Assembly (NCBI RefSeq): GCF_016802725.1
Contig: NC_052671.1
Location: forward strand, 12,528,435 to 12,592,434
Origin: Solenopsis invicta
Lineage: Eukaryota > Arthropoda > Insecta > Hymenoptera > Formicidae
DNA length: 64,000 nt
Reading direction: 5' to 3'
Shown: positions 13,601-26,928 of the stretch, piece after piece
Layout: the number at the start of each line of letters is the position of its first letter
How positions within the stretch are numbered: the stretch's first letter is position 1
Position numbers and translations under genes: made by a program
The notes under the pieces: generated by a model
Databases searched by the model: none
What the model saw: the letters and a program-made list of their open reading frames with translations, nothing else
Told to the model about the DNA's origin: nothing

Positions 13601-16600
13601 ATAATTTGAATCCCAAAATTGACATAGTAGGCAGTAATGATGCATTTTTCTTGTTCTTGTTTTTTAACCCTCGTTGGCACATTAGGTCTTTTTTTATCCA
13701 GACAGAATTTTATTCTCAAATCTCTGAACAAATTGCAATTTTTATTAAGCAATGATTTTAACATTTGAGTTAAACTAAGCAACTATTTAATAATGTAGAA
13801 TAGATATTAAAAACTTTCAATTTTATATGACTTTTTTAAATTCTAGAATAGTAAAAAAAAGTTAGGCTAAACAAAAATAAACTGCGTGTGCTTATAAAAT
13901 AAGTAAAAAATATATGTGCCTACGAAGGGTTAATATGAGTCATGTCTGTACAAAATACAAGTTAATGTATATAAGAATTTTCAAAAGCTTTTTGATGTAA
14001 AACATTTTTTGTTGATTATACAAATATTTTACGCACTGTTTTGCAAGACGCAACATGTAGCGCGACAATATATCAAGATTAGATTAGGTTATTTACTTAA
14101 GTTGATCTTATAATGAAGTGCCTTTTATTCTATCCTACATGATTATCTTAGTCTGTCTTATTGACCAGGTGTGCCAGTTTATGCTGCACCCCAATTTTAT
14201 GTATATAGTAGCAATATGAGAAATATATAAATAAAAACTTAAATATAAATAAATTTAAATTATTAAAATACAAATAATTTAAATATTTTATTTTAATATA
14301 AATAAAAGTTTTAGGATGCTACAACATGTCAAATGATCTAATATTGTCAATAATATACACTATTGTTTAAAACTATGCAGTTTGCAAAAAAAATCGTTCA
14401 TTTATTTTCATTTTTAAGAATTTGCTTTTAGCAGATTTTATATAGAAAAAGTCACTGATATACATGAATTATAAATTTTTTCTTTTTAATGATCAAAACA
14501 AATTTTGTTTTTGTCAGCATTAATAAAATGCAATGTTTATTTTCCGAGAAATGTGTATGAATATCGCTTTAGAAGATTTATGTCGGTATTGGCAACTTTC
14601 CTCTATTACCAAACGGTTGGTTATATTATTTTTATTATTTATATTAACCGAATTTAATTGGCATTGTTTTACTTAATATTTGTTAGCTATTATGATTAAA
14701 TTCTTTTGTCACTGTATAAATGCATTTATAATTTGCAATAAATTATTTTAAAAATAATATTTTTGCAAATAAATAGTTTTGTGATGTTTTTTTTGATAAA
14801 TGATAAGCTTTTTAATCTTAAGCGACAAATTATCCTTTAAGTTTGTTAAAACACTTCGTCGGGCGAGACAATTCCGCGAAACAACTTCCGCATTATCGCA
14901 CGTTTATGTCGCGCGGATCTTTTTAAGCTCTCTCAGAGCGATAGTAAATACTGGGTTTCACTGAGAGACGATGTGTAAGATCGTCAACTTTGTTTATCAA
15001 GCGTACGTGATTGCATGCGCATATTCTTCTGAAGACACAGCAACCGGTGACATGAAAACTCAGACTCGACGCGACGACGAGTGACGGCAACTTCGTAATA
15101 GTTCATCAGATCGTGTTTTACATCTATTTTTATCCGCAATCTGCGGACACACATTCTGTTTTACTACACCTCTTTAGAATGCGTTTAACTTGCGTATGTG
15201 TTACTACCTGTCATCATACTGCGCAGATGCGTTATTGATTACGCAATGTTTTATCATGCATTCAACGTTAGATATTTCGACGAACAGGCTTGGAAGTAAA
15301 CTCTCGGTGAAGAATATTTTGCAAAAAATTAATTACAGATCAGTTTTTCTATTCAGGTTTTTCAATAACTGAAATTTCTTATAGGTCATAGGTTCTCTGG
15401 TTTCGTGATGTCAACTTTTTCAATTACTTTTGTTTAAATTTGCATTAGAGAACTTGGTCACCTGGCCTCTTTTAGCTGGTAATACAGCCGATGTACAATA
15501 CCGTTGAAGAAGTTGGTAATTGCTAATTAGATATTCGACGTTAGGCGCGAAAACTCCGAAAGCGGAACGATCGAGAAAGTGAATGATGAAAGCTCGCGTA
15601 ACTAGTTGGTCGGTTTGTAATGAAGCGAGAAGAAGGGGAGCTGATTGGATTCATTATGAGACGCCAACGCGGTTCATTTGTTCGGCCGACTTAACCGCAA
15701 CCCGAGATAAACCGAAGCATTTGTGTCCACGATTTTCCTCGCTCATTCGAATAACCTACTTTATAACTCTGATAGAGAACGATTAAAAGAAACGCTGTCC
15801 GTTTACATGTTTTTTCCCTGCAAAGTTCACGGCCGCATTTATCGCGCGGCAGTAGAGTGATCAATGCACGATTGTGTTGCATGTAATGTATACTTTATAT
15901 AATATTTACTATACTTTGTATAATTAGATTGTTTCTACACAGTTTTTCTTTCTTAATGTTATTAAGTTTAATTAAAGTTTTTTTTAAGTTTCTTGTTGGA
16001 CTATAGTTTATGTGAAATTAATAGATCAATAATCTTTCAATCATTTTTCAATATCTAATAGTTTTCATGAATTGTAATAGATTTTCTAATTCTTAATATC
16101 ACATATAACTGCATTACTAAATTATTCTTGTTTAAATTGGCGTTTAAAAAATATACTTTAACGAGCGTTCTTTTATTTCTCTTTCTCAGTACATCCATCT
16201 CTCTACTTACTGAATTAGTATATTGTAATGAAGCTGATTAATCTGACTCATCAATGATCCAAATTAAATATTAATTTTTAAATTAAATATTATATTAAGA
16301 GATGTAAAAAATTTTATTTTTAAGAAAAAGACAGTTTATTTTTTAATCATATGTTGAAGTTAATCTGTATTTAAGTTAAATATTAATTTTTTAAAGCAAA
16401 TGTTAAGATACTTGAGCCGAATAAGACCCAGCACTAAATAAAAACCATTTTTAAATTTGCCATTTAAAAACGCGCTTTGTGTCTAAAATATATGCTTAAA
16501 AAGGGTGTGTCATAGGAATTAGATAAAGAGTGGCTGGGGAATTAAAACCAGCAGTAACTCGTTTATTTAATGCAACAAAAACTTATAACGAAGTGGGTAA

Positions 16601-18180
16601 ATGAGCAGTTTTTATAAAAATTCACTGCAGTTTATTAAGTATACATTATTTTATGATAGATTATAATATTGTTCAACTTCCTATTTATAACAAAAAACAA
16701 ATTACATTTCAATTTTTGGATTTTAGAAAAAGTATATTTTTATAAACAATTTATAAGCAATATACTTATTAAATAAGCCTAATTATACGTTTATTATTAT
16801 AACCATTGTCATTTATTATGTGTGCTTGCAACAGAGGATAACGAGTTTCAACGATGCTAACTTTTGAAAGGCTAAAATTGCACTCAAATGGCCAAGAATT
16901 GGTAAAAATTAAAAAATTAATTACAGAAAAAATTGAAGATAACTGTGATGTTTAGTACTAGAATAGATACAAAGGATTTCGTTTATACAATTAATAATCA
17001 TTTTAAAAGTGATTTGGAAGATAATATTTAGTTCCTTTGTTATTTTCAATTTATTTTTATTGCGGACTTTATTAAAAATTCAAGTATTAAATAGGGCCCA
17101 ATGTTAGAGAAACCAAAAATTTGTTTCTTTACAAATGTTCTATATGGAAGATAATTTTATTTTTGTGAGTGATTGAAATAAACATTTTATTCTTATTTAA
17201 TTTATATTAAATAGATCTTATTTGACTCACAATCAGATACCTTGTATTAAGAATTATATTTAAAAAAAAAATTTGTTTTATACTTTCCTTAATAGAGTTC
17301 TATAATCTTTATCTAGTAATAAAATGATTTACATAAATAATGGTTTATTTATATGAAATATAAATGCTATTCAATTTACAATCGATATCTCGTCTTAGAA
17401 CCGAAGAAATTCGTAATTCCGTCGTGAGTAGAGAAAAATACCTGTATTTAATTTTGAATATTTTTAAAAAATTAAACATTTAATTTTTTGTGATTTTTTT
17501 GAAACTAACAAAGTTATGTATTGTTAAATTATTTATTAAAATTCAGAAAAGTTTAATTTATGAAAATCTCATTTTTAATTGATTATATTTAAAAAAATTA
17601 TTTACGCTTCGTTATTTTTATTCAGAAAAAAATAACTATAAAACATGAACGTGAACTTATGGTTGATAGCACTTTTCAATCTTAACAAAGAGATTGAGTG
17701 ATCATGTTTGGAGTTTTTGCACACCTCGTGCTATAGATCGTGGAGCTTATGTCACTTTCTCGCATTTCATTTATGAAATATTAATCTCATTAAAGCGAGT
17801 GATCGTTCTTAAACCTATAAACCCAATCGAATTAATATGCGAAGATAAATAATTGAATTAACCACGCTAATCACTGAATTCTGTTTAGATTTAATTCACA
17901 TTGCGATTTCTTAATTTTCGATTGAAAATAGATTAGATGTTATTTTTATATTAAAATTTATTTATAAAGAATGTTACAAAAGTGAATCTGTAAAAATTAT
18001 AAAAAAGTTTTACAAAATTCTAAATAGATATACAAATATCTTCAAAAATTTCCAAAATCCGAGTAATAATACTTTTTCATCTGAAATTTGTCGTTTTACT
18101 ACAACGTTTGTTTATTGCACTCATTCGTACTATTATACAATCGCTCATTGAGTGATTAAGTAGCAATTTAATGTGATTGA
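10620..18180. other. AT-rich noncoding stretch
   Basis: No gene recognised. 10620-11090 is dense in TTAAAAGTTA/TTAACTTTTAA-type inverted motifs and probably holds a degraded fold-back. A slightly GC-richer patch at 15540-15880 has short open frames without recognisable content. Confidence 0.5.
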
Positions 18181-18189
18181 TTAAATTTA

Positions 18190-18860
18190 AACCCATACAG
18201 CACAGAAAAATTGTAACAACATAAATATTTCAGAAATATTTTATCGTAAGATTGCAACATATTTATTGTAAAAACGTTGTGAATGATATTGCAGCAATGT
18301 TAAAATGTCTTTAGAAATATTGCAATGCGATACTGTAATAATATTACAATAAAGTGATTCGTATTTAGGGTGCGTTTACAAAGATGTTAGTGCGCCTCTT
18401 TGTTGTTCTTATACTTGTTTTAAGTCTAATAAATGATAAAGATGATAGAAAAGCACGTTAACATCTAAGCGCATTCTGAATACGGGCCAATATGTTTTGA
18501 CGTTTCTGATATTTCAGACGCTATTATATTAATACATTTTGGCACATAAATATAACTTTCAGGAATATCATATGTCTTTGAATTAATTTTTATACGAAAG
18601 AACCGAAAATGTTATTGTCAAGATACATATCACTTACTTTCATCTTCGAACTCAATTTTAAGACTTGCTTCTTCAAGAACTTATTTCATTAGAAATGTAG
18701 GTGAAAAAATTTCATGCTGTCTTTTATTCTAAATTATACGATAAAACATTGCTGCAACGTCGTTAACGTAATATTACAAAAAAAAATCTTTACAATATTT
18801 CTGCAACATTGCACTGCAATATACAATGTTGCAACATTGCAGCTATAACTATGTTTATAC
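18190..18860. repeat. Degenerate repeat rich in TTGCAACATTGCA motifs
   Basis: TGCAATATT, GCAACATTGC, AATATTGCA and their complements recur many times on both strands. Similar motifs appear in Abp1 intron 2 (about 39370-40260). It looks like an old palindromic element family. Confidence 0.5.
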
Positions 18861-19030
18861 ATCGCCGTTAATCGTGTTTAGTAACATCCGTTGTTGTAAT
18901 TACTGATGTAAATGTATCATAAATACTAGTTAAATCCGGTTTTATCACCAAATCAGATTTAACTAACATTTATAGACTTTTACGTTAGTAGTTATAACTA
19001 CGATGTTATTAAACTCGATTAATGAACGCC
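18861..19030. mobile_element. Near-perfect fold-back element just upstream of the B56 exon
   Basis: Two arms of about 83 bp are inverted copies. Left: TCGCCGTTAATCGTGTTTAG ... TAGTTAAATCCGGTTT. Right reads back as GGCGTTCATTAATCGAGTTT ... TTAGTTAAATCTGATTT. There is almost no loop. It sits about 165 bp before the B56 splice acceptor. Confidence 0.85.
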
Positions 19031-19194
19031 CGTAGTCAATGCTGCAATCTTCTGAGCTGTATAGGAAGGTAAGATCCAATTATATTTGACCGGTACTTAT
19101 CCGCTTAGTGAGCGATTGTTCTGCTGAATGCATCCATTCATTAATTATCTACAAAGTTTTCGTTTATCGTTTAATAATATCTTATCTGCTATAG

Positions 19195-21934
19195 GCAAAC
19201 AAGGTGACCGGAGGACCTCCTGTGGGCAATGCACCGCCTCCTCCTACACTTATCAACAAAATCAAGTATCAACCCGGTGGACCCGTAATCAAAAAGGATA
19301 AACGGCAAAGCAGCTCCAGGTTCAACATATCGAAAAATCGGGAACTGCAAAAATTGCCACTGTTGTCCGGTAAGTCATTCAATCAGGAATACATTATTAA
19401 ATATGCGCATTATTGCTAAACTTGGCAGTGCGTCCTTCAAATGAGTGAAATTCTTTTTACAATATAAAAGCAAGAGTTAATTCTCTTGATATACCGTGAG
19501 ATCAAATAAATGGTATTAACGATCTTTTTTTGCATTTGCGTTATTGGTGAGATTTGCATTGTAATAAAAATGAAAAGGAAATATGTCATATCTCAAACGT
19601 GTTTACGTCGTATCACACTCGTTTTGCGATCATTGCGAATAGCTTGCACTCTGAAATCGGTCTGATCAACAAGTAACATAAAGAAATCATTATACAAGAA
19701 ACTAGTTCACATACCACGGCGATTATAATCGGACAATTGAATCAGGGCAAAGATCGAACGCGCAGACGTATAGCGTGAGAAAATAAACAATGGAAAGGTG
19801 AATAAGACGCGAAAAAGATAGCGAGGAAGAGTAACGAGGAGAAGAGAGGCGAGAAGGGCGGCGACAAATTGGTCCGCCTGCCCTTTCCCAATGTAATGCC
19901 GGTCAATCGAGGTTGCGAGACTACCTCCTACGTCAGAGTCTATCGATTGCGTGCGACGAGGGTCGCGCAGGCGCCCCGCGGATTCACGATTCCCCGTTTT
20001 CCCAACGTAAACAGTCGGGGGAGGGGGTTCCGCCCTCCTCTCTTCTCCTCCTCCCATTCACCCCCGCCTTCGATTCGGCCATCCCTTTCTGATCCTTCTC
20101 CTCCAACCATCCCGAGACCAGCGCCCGAGCATCCCTCGCGAGAGCCCCACCTGGTCGCGGCGCGACGGCTCCACCTGCACAGAATCTCGGCGAGGGGGAT
20201 TGTATCGACCCCGTGACCGATCGAGAGAGATGACCCGCGAGATCCCGGCGAGGACCCTCGAGTTCGTTGAACCTGGTGCCACTTAGGCGAATCTCACCCG
20301 CCAGCCCGTTCCCCTCCTCCTCTCCTGCCGTCTCCCGCCCCCTCTCGAACGCGGTCACCGGGTTCCGGGGACCCGCGAGGACGCGCCGCTAGTGCTCGCC
20401 GGTATTTCACGGGGGTGGCTTCGCAGCGCGAACACCCCAAGGAGAGAAAGGCCGTGAAGAGCCTTGCCTTCCCCAGCCGATCGATTGACACGGACGAAGC
20501 AACAGATTGTTGCGAACGTTAAACAACGACGAGAATTAGCGGCGGACGGATTCCGCAGTGGTGTCGGCGAGATTGTTATCGCGAATCCGTGAAAAAATCC
20601 GGTTAAAAGCGGGCGCGACCGACTCCCGAAGCTCGGACAACTCCGAGGTCGTTGATTTGGGAAAAAAAGTGAATTATTTCGGATCGGCGTCACGGATAAT
20701 GTCACAAATGTTCGACGAAAGCGATCGTTTGACGATTGAATAATTTATAGTCGATTTAAAAGGGATAGCGGATATTGAACAGAGAGGAAAATAAAATCAA
20801 TGGTCGACGAGTTGAAAAGTTAAAATTTTCTTAATAGAAGTTGGCGAATTCTTTCGGTTAAAACGCTTCCGATAGAAAATTGGTGAGTCTTGTGGTTTAG
20901 AAGTTTCCCGATTGAGGAAATAAAGTTAGTGTATTTTAAACTCGAAGGGACTGTCGAGGACTGGTGAGTTTTGCGATTTAGAAAAATCGTTTTGCGTTTC
21001 GGATTTAGTGAGAGATAACATCGCCTTTGACAAGGGCGATTAGCATTTATTTAAATCCCATTTGAGATTTACGTACGCTATACGCGGAATCGTGGATTAG
21101 TTGGAATAACGAGGAATTGCAATGAAATTGTAATAGAATAAAACTGAACATGGGATTCGTAGAATTTTTATATATTTAATTTTTGGAAAACGATTATGTT
21201 GCGATGTACTTTGCGAGAAAAAATAAGCTGAAAGTCTGACGGAATCATTAATAACGATTAATAAATAATTCAGTTTTACAGATTATTATTGAGTGCTTGA
21301 TTAACTTGAATAAAATATTGATAATGATTGTGCACTTTATAGAAATATAGATAATATTTAATGTATATACAAAGTTAATTAGATTTATTGATTTACGGAA
21401 AACAATATTTGCAATAAATTCCGCACCTAATTCAGCGCGAATTAATTTGTACATTTGTAAAACTTGTGTATATAATAATATAATGTTATATTTGCTCACA
21501 CACGTTATATTTTCAAACTCGCTTTGTGCGAAAATATTCTTACAACTGTACTACACCAGACGATTCTTGTTGCATTGCATCAAAGTACAGTTACGTTTCT
21601 GCATGGTTTGGCAAAACGCGTAAAACCACGCGCGTTTCCTTCGTAGCTTCGAGCTATGCGGAAAATAACGTGGGAAGCCGGTAAAAGTTACTCGTCGAAG
21701 GCCGACAATCGCCGTGGCTTAATAAAGTTATGCGTCGCATTTCGCTGAGTAAATTGGCGGATGATTGCAAATTATATAATAAAACATTCTCCGGAAACTG
21801 GTTTCCGTCCGAATGGGTTAAATCCGTAAAATCCGGGAATATATACACTGAAAGAAAAAAAAGTTATCATTGAGAGCCAAATATTTCTCGTGACATTTGT
21901 TTTGATTTATTGATCATAAAAAAAATTAGTTGTG

Positions 21935-21966
<32 letters not shown>

Positions 21967-24900
21967 TTCTGTATAAGAAATCTCTTTTTTATTATGTTTC
22001 TATAGGAATACAATTTTTGGAGTAAACGTATCCCAAATAAAGTAAACAAATAAATCAAGTATTTTCTCTAATAAATTGTTGATTTAAATACTGCGAAGAA
22101 TTAATAAATTTCGAAAGAAATGTCAATAGTTTGTGCTTAATATTTCTTAATTTTTCTTTCAGTGTATAAATTGTCAAAGAACGTACTTGAAATTACTTAG
22201 TAATTGAAACACAATAGAGATCCGCGAAGTTAGTGATTATAAAAAGTAATTTTTTAATATTTTTTTTTCTTTTTTATATGTTATTTTTTAAACACATATA
22301 CAGTCTTTGCAATAGAGAAGAATAGATAATTTGGAAAAGAAGTTGTATGCATACTGAGAAAATATTTTAATTATACAAAAAGTTCATACAAAATGCATTC
22401 TAGTAATTAATCCAATCAGAATTACTTATTATCATTATTTTTTACTTCTCAATACTTTATAAGAATATTTGATGAATTTAATAATAAATATCTCATTTGT
22501 TTCTAGTTGAATCTTCTATAATATAATAGGTTTCAAGTTTATGCAACTAGATTTTTTTCTCTTCCATGTTTATGTTTTACCGGCATTTCTACACGTTTAT
22601 GGAATTCAGAATATTGCTGTTGAAATTAAGAAAAATTATTACCGTACAATACTTGCCTAAATATGTTTGTGCAAACTGACATATATACAGTGGAATGTTT
22701 ATTTTTATTTCTTAGAATTATGAAAAACTCTTTCGACAATCAAACGTTCGTTTAAATAATAACCCAAAAAATATTGGTTTAAATGTAATAATAATATTTA
22801 AATAAATTATTGTGATGCTTTATATGTAAAATCTTTAACTAATGCCATGTTGAAAAGAATGAAATCACAAAGGTGGGGAATATTATTGATCTCTGATTTT
22901 GACATCAAGAAGAGACCGATCCTGTGTGCGAGTCCAAAGTATTACAAATTGTAAACAGTTATTGAGACTATACGTGAATAACAGAACGCGTGTGCGTGCT
23001 GTGTACCAAAGCCAAAAGCGTCCGAAGAGATTCGCCAATGAGTAAAGTGCGAGTGTAAAGTCGGCCCTGAACATAACATCGCGCGATGGTTCACGTGGGT
23101 GGAATTGGCCCTCTGGGCGGCGCTCTGCCCAAAAGTCCCAGCTTTCATCAGGGTCTTGCTCTGGCGACGGTCTTGCCGCAGGACGCGAGCAAGGGTTACC
23201 CGGTGACGTTTGCGCTCCACTATCAGCCTTTGCAACCTCTTCTAATCGGTAAAGCTTCTCCATCGTTTAAATCAGTTCTGCAGATAATTTTTACATATTT
23301 CGATTAGGCAAATTTTTATTAAATCTGTGGACTTTTTTTCTGTATCTAATTGTTATATTAATGATACAAGAAATTATATCGATAAATAAAATCATTGAAG
23401 GTTTGTTTTAAATACTTCCTTTAATTAATAACATTATTAGCATTTGGTTGTGCGCGAGGATGATGTCCATGAAATGGTTGGCTCGCGATGAATTCGGCAA
23501 TCGATCTCGTTACTCCTATTATTATTACAGAAACTGCCAGAATTAGCAAGCGATAAATAATGCCGCTCGGTTACAGTCGCGATATTTTGAAGGTCGTTAT
23601 CGATCTTCTTTCAAAGCCCACCCCAATAATCGGAAAAAGCGGAGCACCTTCAAGATTTTAGATCAAATGTCTGCGGCTGACGTACCGTTATAGCTTGCAT
23701 AAATATTAACTAAAGGCAAATCCTGCGACAGCGCTCTTTTTGTGCCGTGTATTAAGAAATGGAGGTCGATTAACATCTGAAATAACTGTCTATGCAAATC
23801 AGATTGTTCAAAGAAGCGAACAGAATATCGATTTTGATCGCGTGATGCATTTTTATCAGCGACAAATTGCACTCTAGATAGTCTCATTTTCTCTTATCGG
23901 ACGTCCTTTATTAAATTGATTTAGTTCCTTTGCTGAAAATTACACAATTATTTCCACATCACGAATGTTGGCATTTTGCATATCTATATGTGTGACACAA
24001 CTTTATAATAAAAATAAAATCATGCGTCTATTGTACAGTATAAGAACTTATAATCGATAATATCTTGACGCTGATATATGAAACATAAATTATTCCAAAG
24101 ATTTAACTTCGTTCGAGAGTCATTTCTCATGTATGTCAAGAAGGCCAGTTAGGCAGGTGAGAAAGCTATTTGTAGCAAAATAATTCAAACGAGAAAAAGA
24201 GAGTAAAAAAAAAGGTAGCGCAAAAAGGATACATATTCGAATGTACCCTTTCGTATTGGCGTGCATCGATATTCTCTTATAGGCTAATATGATTAATAGA
24301 CGCAATACTATTAGCGTTCACTCGCTTCCTGAGGTACAGGCTGCCGAGTGCGGCGCGATTAATCACCGGCTATCTGATTCCAGAAACACAACAGGGAAAC
24401 GAACGGGAGGAACTTTTTATACAGAAGCTACGGCAATGCTGTGTCCTCTTCGACTTCGAATCCGACCCGTTGTCAGATTTGAAATGGAAGGAGGTAAAGC
24501 GCACTGCCCTCCACGAGATGGTCGAGTATGTAACCAAAAACAAAAACGTTATTACCGAAGCGATATATCCCGAGGCGGTGAACATGGTAAGAATTCTTAA
24601 TACATTTTGTATATGCGTAAGAGCACAGTGTACTGATTAAAAATATAAGACTGTAGACATAAGTGGCTGCTAAAAGTTTCCGGTCAATGAGCAATTTTAT
24701 TATATTGCTTGGATAAAGAATCGTTACCAATAAAAATCTAGTACTCCAATATCTGATATATTCTAATCTAATATCTAAAAATTGTAAAATATTTTCAAAC
24801 TGATTATAACAAGAATTGTGTTAATTTATAATGTGTACTGAATTACTCATTGGCCGGAAACTTTTAGCAGCTATTGTAAATGCTAAGAAATTGGTTCTGT

Positions 24901-26928
24901 ATAAAAATGAAGATAAACTTTAATGAAAAACGTAGTTGTAGACACGAGGAAAAGAAAAAAAATTATATGGTGCTAGAAAAATAAAATTAAAATTGACAGT
25001 ATAAAAAAAGAGAAAGTATTTTTAGCATTCACATTTCCAAAGTATTTTCAAAGAAAAAAAAAGATAAAATGTGTACACGCGTAATCTAAATAAAATGGTG
25101 CTTCGAGAGAATAAAGTTGAAGGGTTTTACCGAGATGAAGGAAATCCTTGCAGTTCGCCGTGAATTTATTCCGGACGCTACCCCCGTCATCAAATCCTAA
25201 TGGCGCGGAGTTTGATCCGGAAGAGGATGAGCCGACGTTGGAGGCAGCTTGGCCGCATTTGCAGCTCGTCTACGAATTCTTTTTGCGACTGCTGGAGTCG
25301 CAGGACTTCCAGCCGTCCATAGCGAGACGTTACATAGATCAAAAGTTCGTGCTGCAGCTCTTGGAGTTATTTGACTCCGAGGACCCAAGAGAGAGGGATT
25401 TCCTTAAGACGACCCTGCATAGGATTTATGGCAAATTCCTAGGACTCAGGGCGTACATTAGGAAACAGATCAATAATGTTTTCTATCGATTTATTTATGA
25501 GACGGAACATCACAATGGCATCGCAGAACTGCTTGAAATTTTAGGAAGGTAATAATAAGTTAAATAAGAATGCAAAGTGCATAACGTTGAGAAATTTATA
25601 AGACATATTCATCGGCGTTTATTTTCTTTGCAGTATTATAAACGGCTTTGCTCTGCCGCTAAAGGAAGAGCACAAAGTGTTTTTGTTAAAAGTTCTGTTA
25701 CCGTTGCATAAAGCTAAGTCATTATCCGTATACCATCCACAACTAGCGTACTGCGTCGTTCAATTTCTGGAGAAGGATCCGTCGTTGACGGAGCCCGTAA
25801 TTAGAAATCTGCTAAAATTCTGGCCAAAAACACATTCCCCTAAAGAAGTTATGTTCTTGAACGAGCTCGAAGAGATTTTGGACGTCATTGAACCAGCCGA
25901 ATTTCAGAAGGTCATGGATCCGTTGTTTAGGCAATTAGCCAAATGCGTGTCATCACCGCATTTCCAGGCAAGTACGCAGTTTCGTTACTTTGTTTCGTCC
26001 GAGGTCTAACTTGCGCGCACTTGTTGTTTCAGGTGGCGGAAAGAGCTCTCTATTATTGGAATAATGAATACATAATGTCCTTGATATCGGACAATTACTC
26101 CGTCATCTTACCGATAATGTATCCAGCTTTTTATAGAAACTCCCGCAACCATTGGAACAAGACGATCCACGGTTTAATTTACAACGCGCTGAAACTTTTC
26201 ATGGAGATGAATCAAAAAGTATTCGACGAATGTACAACACAATACTATCAGGTATTTGCAAAGATAGTTATTTACATTTTCAGCATAAACTGCTTAAATG
26301 AATCACTAAATAAATTAACTAGTTATGTCCAACATTAAATAAAAACGACGAATATATTTTGACGAATTTAAAATAAATCAACATTATAATTAAAATTACA
26401 CGATTCTATGTCGATTTTGTAAAAAGATTAAAGTGTTATTATTTTCCAAAACTTCACAGGAGCGTCAAAGAGAACGAAAGCTCATGAAAGATCGAGATGA
26501 AGCATGGATGCGCGTGGAGGCGCTCGCAATGAGGCATCCAAACTATAATATGGCAAATAAAGGCACAACGAATAATACATCCTACACATCAGCACAACAC
26601 ATAGATAATTCACCACCCGATGAAGATGGTGACACGGATCAAACTCCACTTACCTTGGAGAAAATCGAAGCTAAAGCTAATGAGGTATTTATCAATATCT
26701 CTGTTTTTTTATTTGGATGCTTTATTATATAAAACGTGTCGCATATTCTTATCATTAAATAAGTGTTTTGTTATGCAGGCGAAGAAAATGACAAACGTGA
26801 ACAAAGTGAAACCGCTTTTACGAAGAAAGAGCGATTTACCGCAGGATTCGTACACAATGCGAGCGTTGTCCGACCATAAACGTGCCGATGAATACCTTGT
26901 TACGCCGCCAGATCCCAATAATTGCTAG
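19195..26928 (+). CDS. wrd: PP2A regulatory subunit B56 (B'), well-rounded / B56-delta type, 5'-partial
   Basis: Targeting subunit of the protein phosphatase 2A heterotrimer: it binds the A/C core and recruits substrates carrying LxxIxE-type motifs. Exons read as 19195-19369, 24384-24586, 25154-25548, 25634-25967, 26033-26251, 26460-26684 and 26779-26928 (stop TAG). They join in frame to 566 residues, lacking only the N-terminal exon. Family hallmarks are visible: KKDKRQSSSRFNISKNRELQ in the first exon, then EREELFIQKLRQCC, the invariant [40 protein letters not shown] across an exon junction, and a C-terminal LLRRKSDLPQD. The first and last of these are typical of B56-delta/gamma and Drosophila well-rounded rather than of widerborst/B56-epsilon. 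The exon at 19195 opens at a splice acceptor with no initiator ATG, so its upstream coding exon lies left of it, possibly outside the window. The fourth intron (25968-26032) is only 65 nt and has a GC donor. The RRKS site resembles the PKA target at the C-terminus of mammalian B56-delta. Family assignment is very secure; the paralogue name less so. Confidence 0.93.
19700..20760. promoter_or_regulatory. GC-rich intronic island in the B56 gene
   Basis: CpG-dense, C/T-rich segment within the 5-kb intron after exon 19195-19369. Open frames in several registers on both strands are Pro/Arg/Ser-rich and overlap, so coding is unlikely. An internal promoter is plausible, perhaps for the isoform that starts at 23086. 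Confidence 0.4.
21842..22168. mobile_element. Transposon remnant with TATACACTGAAAGAAAAA ends
   Basis: Left end TATACACTGAAAGAAAAA is mirrored by the right end TTTTTCTTTCAGTGTATA. The interior has partial inverted matches around an ATATTTCT block and a (TA)n run at about 21937-21961. Located in the B56 intron. Confidence 0.7.
23086..23248 (+). CDS. wrd: Alternative first coding exon of the B56 gene
   Basis: An ATG opens 54 codons (MVHVGGIGPLGGALPKSPSF, then a Pro/Leu-rich stretch ending QPLQPLLI) and one extra base before a GTAAAG donor. That phase is exactly what the B56 exon at 24384 needs, because the 19195-19369 exon also donates one base. Spliced this way the gene encodes a complete 562-residue protein that replaces the KKDKRQSSSRFN basic N-terminus with a hydrophobic/Pro-rich one. 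Vertebrate B56 genes likewise use alternative N-termini. The exon is GC-richer than its surroundings and follows a moderately GC-rich stretch (22930-23085) that could be its own promoter and 5' UTR. The sequence itself matches nothing I recognise, so exon status rests on frame, phase, composition and position. Confidence 0.6.
24655..24880. mobile_element. Fold-back element in a B56 intron
   Basis: Arms GCTGCTAAAAGTTTCCGGTC/AATGAGCAATT and, inverted, AATTACTCATTGGCCGGAAA/CTTTTAGCAGC match over about 35 bp, with a loop of about 145 bp. It starts about 70 bp after the donor at 24586. Confidence 0.8.
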
